From positions 1 to 9,367 of the forward strand of contig JAHEHB010000204.1 of the NCBI GenBank assembly GCA_024644775.1: DNA of 9,367 bases, written 5' to 3'. This stretch comes from Deltaproteobacteria bacterium. GTDB taxonomy: Bacteria > Desulfobacterota > Desulfobacteria > Desulfobacterales > SURF-15. Below the pieces are notes generated by a model. The model was not told the DNA's origin and ran no database searches. It saw only the letters and a list, made by a program, of their open reading frames with translations. A program made the position numbers and the translations under genes. Shown here in pieces: positions 6,673 through 9,367 of the stretch (the stretch's first letter is position 1; the number at the start of each line of letters is the position of its first letter).

Positions 6673-7260
6673 CTATCTTATACCGCCTTTTGTTCCGGGA
6701 TAAAACACAGCTTCGACGCGACCTTTCTGCCCGTCTTTTTTCTCCCCGCCTTCAATAGTAATACGTCCGTCATCTCTGTAAAGGGTTATTTTAGACCCGG
6801 ATATGGAATCATTTCCTTTTGTAATTTTCGAATTTTCGCCCGTGAGAACCAAAACACGCGTTTCGGTAACATAAACGGCATCTTCGGATACCGCAATGTT
6901 TTCGTCAAAGCGAATCCTGACGTTGCCGCTGGCGACTAGTTTTTCGATGGTTTCCTCTCCTGCCGGCTTCTTTTCTTCTCCACCGAATCCGCTTTTATAA
7001 TAAATCTTTAGTTTATCAGACCGGATAACGTTATTTCCCTGGGATGCCTTGACACTTCCGGTAAACTCAGCCTGTCTGTCATTATCATGAACCGTCAACG
7101 TGTCGGCAGAGATGCGGACCGGTTCGTTCGAATCGGTCGCGATAATGGGTTTATCCTGTGCATTCGTCGATCCGACAATTCCGAATGCCGGTGTCAGAAT
7201 GACTATAAGAGACACTGAGACGATGAGGCGATGAATCGGTTTAAAGCATGATTTTTTCAT
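6673..7260 (-). CDS. lptA: Periplasmic LPS bridge protein LptA (OstA domain)
   Basis: 195 residues. A basic N-terminus and hydrophobic stretch (about 12-30) ending in STNA make a Sec signal peptide, with cleavage likely after A34. The mature part is a beta-rich OstA/LptA domain (about 45-170): EPVRISADTL, AEFTGSVKASQGNNVIRSDKLKIYY, then a short Gly/Glu/Lys-rich insertion near 93-104, then LVASGNVRIRF. LptA subunits bridge LptC and LptD across the periplasm. The sequence is divergent, as is usual for this family, so identification rests on the domain pattern, the signal peptide and the place between lptC and lptB. The ATG lies inside the end of lptC (20-nt overlap), with AAGGG about 8 nt upstream. 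Confidence 0.93.
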   Translation of the reverse strand: MKKSCFKPIHRLIVSVSLIVILTPAFGIVGSTNAQDKPIIATDSNEPVRISADTLTVHDNDRQAEFTGSVKASQGNNVIRSDKLKIYYKSGFGGEEKKPAGEETIEKLVASGNVRIRFDENIAVSEDAVYVTETRVLVLTGENSKITKGNDSISGSKITLYRDDGRITIEGGEKKDGQKGRVEAVFYPGTKGGIR

Positions 7261-7825
7261 GAATGTTTCCCTTGATGTTCCCCTTAAATATCGCTTTGTG
7301 TCGATTTAAATCGATGGACATGGAATCTGCGTCCAACCTGAAGGCCGCACCGATAATTTCCACAGGTACCTTTGAGAAAATCATTCGCTCCTTGTGATTA
7401 TAGTGAAGAATATCGGTTTTTAGCTTATAATCTACATTTTTTACCACAACATTGCCAGTGACTTCAATGTCGTTTGAATCTGTTTTCAAAACCCCCTTGT
7501 CTGCCGTCATATAAACGTGTGTCCCATCCCTGAGAAAAAAAGTAACAGAAAGATCCTCGAACAAGGCTTTCTTTTGTTCATCGAAATATGTCACAGATAT
7601 TGCGTCTAAGCTCCATTCTGTCGCACCGTCCTTTGTAGCGGTCTGGTGCACTCTTTCCATGGCGATGTTTGCATCCCCCTGAACCGGAGATACGGGTGAG
7701 TCAGTCTCATCTGTATGATAACGATGTTTAATGAAAGATGCAAGGATAATGCCAAAAGAAATGAAAATTCCAGATAGCAGCAACAGCTTGAGTTTTTTTT
7801 GTTTCGTTCCGACCAAACGACGCAT
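7241..7825 (-). CDS. lptC: LPS export protein LptC (bitopic inner-membrane)
   Basis: 194 residues from ATG 7825. Seen: a short basic cytoplasmic N-terminus (RRLVGTKQKKLK), one transmembrane helix (about 13-32, LKLLLLSGIFISFGIILASF), and a periplasmic LptC beta-jellyroll domain (about 60-190) with segments such as WSLDAISVTYFDEQKKALFEDL and GVLKTDSNDIEVTGNVVV. LptC anchors the LPS bridge and passes LPS from LptB2FG to LptA. The start is chosen because TAATG joins the kdsC stop and the lptC ATG, and GAGGG (7839..7835) lies 9 nt upstream. An upstream in-frame TTG (7855) would overlap kdsC further and put charged and glycine residues ahead of the usual start. Family identity is supported by topology, domain pattern and context; sequence conservation in LptC is low. 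Confidence 0.92.
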   Translation of the reverse strand: MRRLVGTKQKKLKLLLLSGIFISFGIILASFIKHRYHTDETDSPVSPVQGDANIAMERVHQTATKDGATEWSLDAISVTYFDEQKKALFEDLSVTFFLRDGTHVYMTADKGVLKTDSNDIEVTGNVVVKNVDYKLKTDILHYNHKERMIFSKVPVEIIGAAFRLDADSMSIDLNRHKAIFKGNIKGNIHEKIML

Positions 7826-8349
7826 TATGAGAAACCCTCTAAAACATCCTCCCAAAGCGATTTGGCTTTTAGAATCGATTCACAGACTTCTCGTACGGCA
7901 CCTGCGCCGCCGTTTGCGGTGGTGACCCAATCGGCTTTGCGAATAACCATTTCATGGGCATCTGCAACCGCAATCGAGAGTCCGACACGCTGCATCAAGG
8001 GAAGATCGGAGAGGTCATCTCCCATAAACGCCATTTTTTCAGGGGCAATCCCTGTCTTATATTTAATATCGCCCAAAACCGCGGCTTTGGCTTTTACATT
8101 TTCATAAATGAGCGCGATGCCGAGATTTTGACATCGATGAACCAGCGCCTTTGATTGCCGACCGGTAACGATACCCACCTTTATGCCTACCTGTCGCAGC
8201 AGACGAATACCCAGACCATCTCTTACGTTAAAAACCTTCGTTTCTGAGCCATCGTCGTTGTAGATAATACCGCCATCGGTCAAGACACCATCCACATCCA
8301 GCAACAACACTTCGATCACTTTTAGTTTATCTATCTCTTCGTTGATCAT
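7825..8349 (-). CDS. kdsC: 3-deoxy-D-manno-octulosonate 8-phosphate phosphatase
   Basis: Removes phosphate from Kdo-8-phosphate to give Kdo, the step after KdsA in the cytosol. 174 residues, a C0-type HAD phosphatase without a cap, normally a tetramer. Seen: HAD motif I DVDGVLTDG with nucleophile D18 and general acid/base D20; KVFNVRDGLGIRLL (38-51), characteristic of KdsC; motif II VTGRQS (61-66); the motif III lysine near K86-K88; motif IV GDDLSD (110-115); and the C-terminal GGAGAVRE (147-154), which reaches into the neighbouring active site. All catalytic positions are intact. ATGA overlap with the end of kdsA (8349..8346), so translation is coupled. Being next to kdsA makes KdsC much more likely than another small HAD enzyme. 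Confidence 0.97.
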   Translation of the reverse strand: MINEEIDKLKVIEVLLLDVDGVLTDGGIIYNDDGSETKVFNVRDGLGIRLLRQVGIKVGIVTGRQSKALVHRCQNLGIALIYENVKAKAAVLGDIKYKTGIAPEKMAFMGDDLSDLPLMQRVGLSIAVADAHEMVIRKADWVTTANGGAGAVREVCESILKAKSLWEDVLEGFS

Positions 8350-9218
8350 ACGCCATAATCGCCCTGCGTGTTTTCCTGTACATGTGCGGGATCAGCGGCA
8401 GAAACGATGCTTCTGATTGCTTTTAACTTTGATACAAGATCCGACATCGAATCGAGATTTAATGAATTCGGACCATCACATTTTGCGATTTCAGGATCCG
8501 TGTGAACTTCCATAAATATTCCGTCCGCACCCGCAGCCGCTGCAGCTTTCGCAAGCACGGGCGCAAATTCTCTCTGTCCCCCGGAGCTTTTTCCAAAACC
8601 CCCAGGCAGCTGAACACTGTGGGTTGCATCGAAAATAACCGGAAAACCTGTATCCTGCATGATCTTAATGCCACGAAAATCCGTAACCAGGTTATTGTAC
8701 CCAAACAGGGTCCCTCGTTCGGTAATAAGTATTTTCCTGTTCCCGGTGGACACTACCTTTTTTACGACATGGGCTACATCCCACGGGGCGAGGAACTGTC
8801 CTTTCTTGATGTTAACCGGTTTTCCCGTTTTTGCAACTGCTAAGATAAAATCGGTTTGTCGGCACAAAAACGCCGGGATCTGGATAATATCCAAAACCTG
8901 CGCAGCATCTTCGATCTCATCAATTTGATGAACATCCGACAATACCCTGATATCAAGCGTTTTTCGAATTGCACCCAAGATGCGGAGCCCTTCACTGATT
9001 CCAGGCCCACGAAAAGACTCGATGGATGTGCGATTGGCTTTATCATAGGAGGCTTTAAAAATGAAAGGGATTTGTAATTTTTTGGTCAATTCCCTTAGGT
9101 ATGTTGCAATCTCAAGCGTCGTCTCATAATCCTCTATGACACAAGGACCCGAAATGAGGGCCAGCGGTGCACCCGGTCCGATTTCAATATCTCCGATATT
9201 CACTGCGTCTATTTTCAT
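8346..9218 (-). CDS. kdsA: 3-deoxy-8-phosphooctulonate synthase (KDO-8-P synthase)
   Basis: Condenses phosphoenolpyruvate and arabinose 5-phosphate to Kdo-8-phosphate in the cytosol. 290 residues in a TIM-barrel of the DAHP/KDO8P synthase family. Seen: ISGPCVIED (22-30), FKASYDKANRTS (54-65), RGPG (70-73), IQIPAFLCRQTD (112-123), KKGQFLAPWD (138-147), DATHSVQLPGG (197-207) and FMEVHTDPEIAKCDGPNSL (235-253). C26, H200, E237 and D248 match the four metal ligands known from metal-dependent enzymes such as that of Aquifex; metal-independent enzymes like E. coli's have asparagine at the first position. The start ATG 9218 has GGAG only 4 nt upstream. It is the first gene of the unit behind a strong promoter. 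In enterobacteria, kdsD rather than kdsA sits next to kdsC. Confidence 0.97.
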   Translation of the reverse strand: MKIDAVNIGDIEIGPGAPLALISGPCVIEDYETTLEIATYLRELTKKLQIPFIFKASYDKANRTSIESFRGPGISEGLRILGAIRKTLDIRVLSDVHQIDEIEDAAQVLDIIQIPAFLCRQTDFILAVAKTGKPVNIKKGQFLAPWDVAHVVKKVVSTGNRKILITERGTLFGYNNLVTDFRGIKIMQDTGFPVIFDATHSVQLPGGFGKSSGGQREFAPVLAKAAAAAGADGIFMEVHTDPEIAKCDGPNSLNLDSMSDLVSKLKAIRSIVSAADPAHVQENTQGDYGV

Positions 9219-9271
9219 AAAGCTCCGATTTTATAGAGACCACGGGGGGTAACGATGTGGGAAATATTCAT
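9215..9271 (-). other. Possible 18-residue leader ORF ending on the kdsA start
   Basis: ATG 9271 opens a short frame, MNISHIVTPRGLYKIGAL, whose TGA overlaps the kdsA ATG as ATGA. The same stop/start arrangement joins kdsA to kdsC and rapZ to the EIIA gene. No Shine-Dalgarno is visible 5-12 nt upstream and the peptide matches nothing I recognise, so it may be chance. If translated, it would couple kdsA translation to its leader. Confidence 0.25.
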
Positions 9272-9302
9272 ATTTTTTTAGCTATCATTTTCCAAAACCC
9301 CC
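9245..9302 (-). promoter_or_regulatory. Possible hairpin in the kdsA 5' leader
   Basis: In the transcript, GGGGGU (9302..9297) can pair with ACCCCC (9250..9245). Inside it GGAAA (9293..9289) can pair with UUUCC (9264..9260). Together they form a long stem-loop with internal mismatches that ends about 27 nt before the kdsA ATG. It resembles no riboswitch class I recognise and has no T run, so it is not an attenuator of the usual type. Seen by eye only; stability was not calculated. Confidence 0.3.
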
Positions 9303-9316
9303 TAACGACGGTTGGC

Positions 9317-9346
9317 ATTATTATCCAGCCGGCGACGAAATGTCAA
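9317..9346 (-). promoter_or_regulatory. Sigma-70-type promoter of the kdsA-ptsN unit
   Basis: A perfect TTGACA (9346..9341) is followed after 18 nt by AATAAT (9322..9317, 5 of 6 to TATAAT). GATAAT at 9325..9320 is an alternative with a 15-nt spacer. Transcription would start near 9310, leaving a leader of about 90 nt before kdsA. It is the best promoter match in the window and fits the first gene of the unit. Confidence 0.72.
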
Positions 9347-9367
9347 TAAACGAAAATCAAGTCTTGA

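Noticed and set aside
7826..7855. Longer LptC from TTG 7855
   Set aside because: ATG 7825 has a GAGGG site and the tight TAATG junction with kdsC; the extension would only re-read kdsC coding sequence.
8502..8843. 113-residue plus-strand open frame
   Set aside because: Antisense shadow of kdsA, with no motif or ribosome-binding site that would support it.
1..9367. Mobile element, phage, CRISPR, toxin-antitoxin or defence genes
   Set aside because: Every long frame on the minus strand is a recognised housekeeping gene; spacers are too short for hidden genes and no repeat-spacer array or transposase is seen.

Overview
The window is a compact stretch of Gram-negative chromosomal housekeeping genes, all on the minus strand, so it reads from high to low coordinates. 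The order is kdsA - kdsC - lptC - lptA - lptB - rpoN - hpf(long) - ptsN // rapZ - EIIA(mannose family) - rimI - gap - tpiA (cut by the left edge). The lipopolysaccharide genes show a diderm bacterium with an Lpt pathway. The order kdsC-lptCAB-rpoN-hpf-ptsN-rapZ is the classic proteobacterial rpoN cluster. Several details differ from the enterobacterial version: a long-form HPF, a KdsA with the metal-site cysteine, and a mannose-family EIIA in place of Npr. These suggest a deltaproteobacterium (Desulfobacterota-like). That placement is an inference from gene order and protein type, not a database match.

Region 1 (about 9346 to 3417) looks like one long transcription unit. A good sigma-70-type promoter (-35 TTGACA at 9346..9341, -10 AATAAT at 9322..9317) leads into a leader of about 90 nt. 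The leader holds a possible hairpin and an 18-codon ORF that ends on the kdsA start codon. Eight genes follow with overlaps or very short gaps. KdsA and KdsC make Kdo, the first sugar of the LPS core; LptC, LptA and LptB are the inner-membrane and periplasmic parts of the LPS transporter; RpoN is sigma-54; long HPF makes hibernating 100S ribosomes; PtsN is the nitrogen-PTS EIIA. The unit ends at a rho-independent terminator directly after ptsN.

Region 2 (about 3416 to the left edge) is a second unit. A 208-nt spacer separates ptsN from rapZ. It holds the terminator and a degenerate inverted repeat built from 8-nt CACNAAGN-like units. Then come rapZ, a mannose-family PTS EIIA (ATGA overlap with rapZ), rimI (ribosomal protein S18 N-acetyltransferase), gap (NAD-type GAPDH, whose Shine-Dalgarno lies inside rimI) and the first 153 codons of tpiA. 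This unit joins PTS-linked signalling to glycolysis/gluconeogenesis.

No mobile element, CRISPR array, tRNA or rRNA was seen. I found no clearly undescribed system. The points worth a second look are the paired regulatory EIIAs around RapZ without any transporter, the terminator splitting the usual rpoN-rapZ operon, the repeat in that spacer, the kdsA leader, and two active-site deviations (KdsA and RimI).
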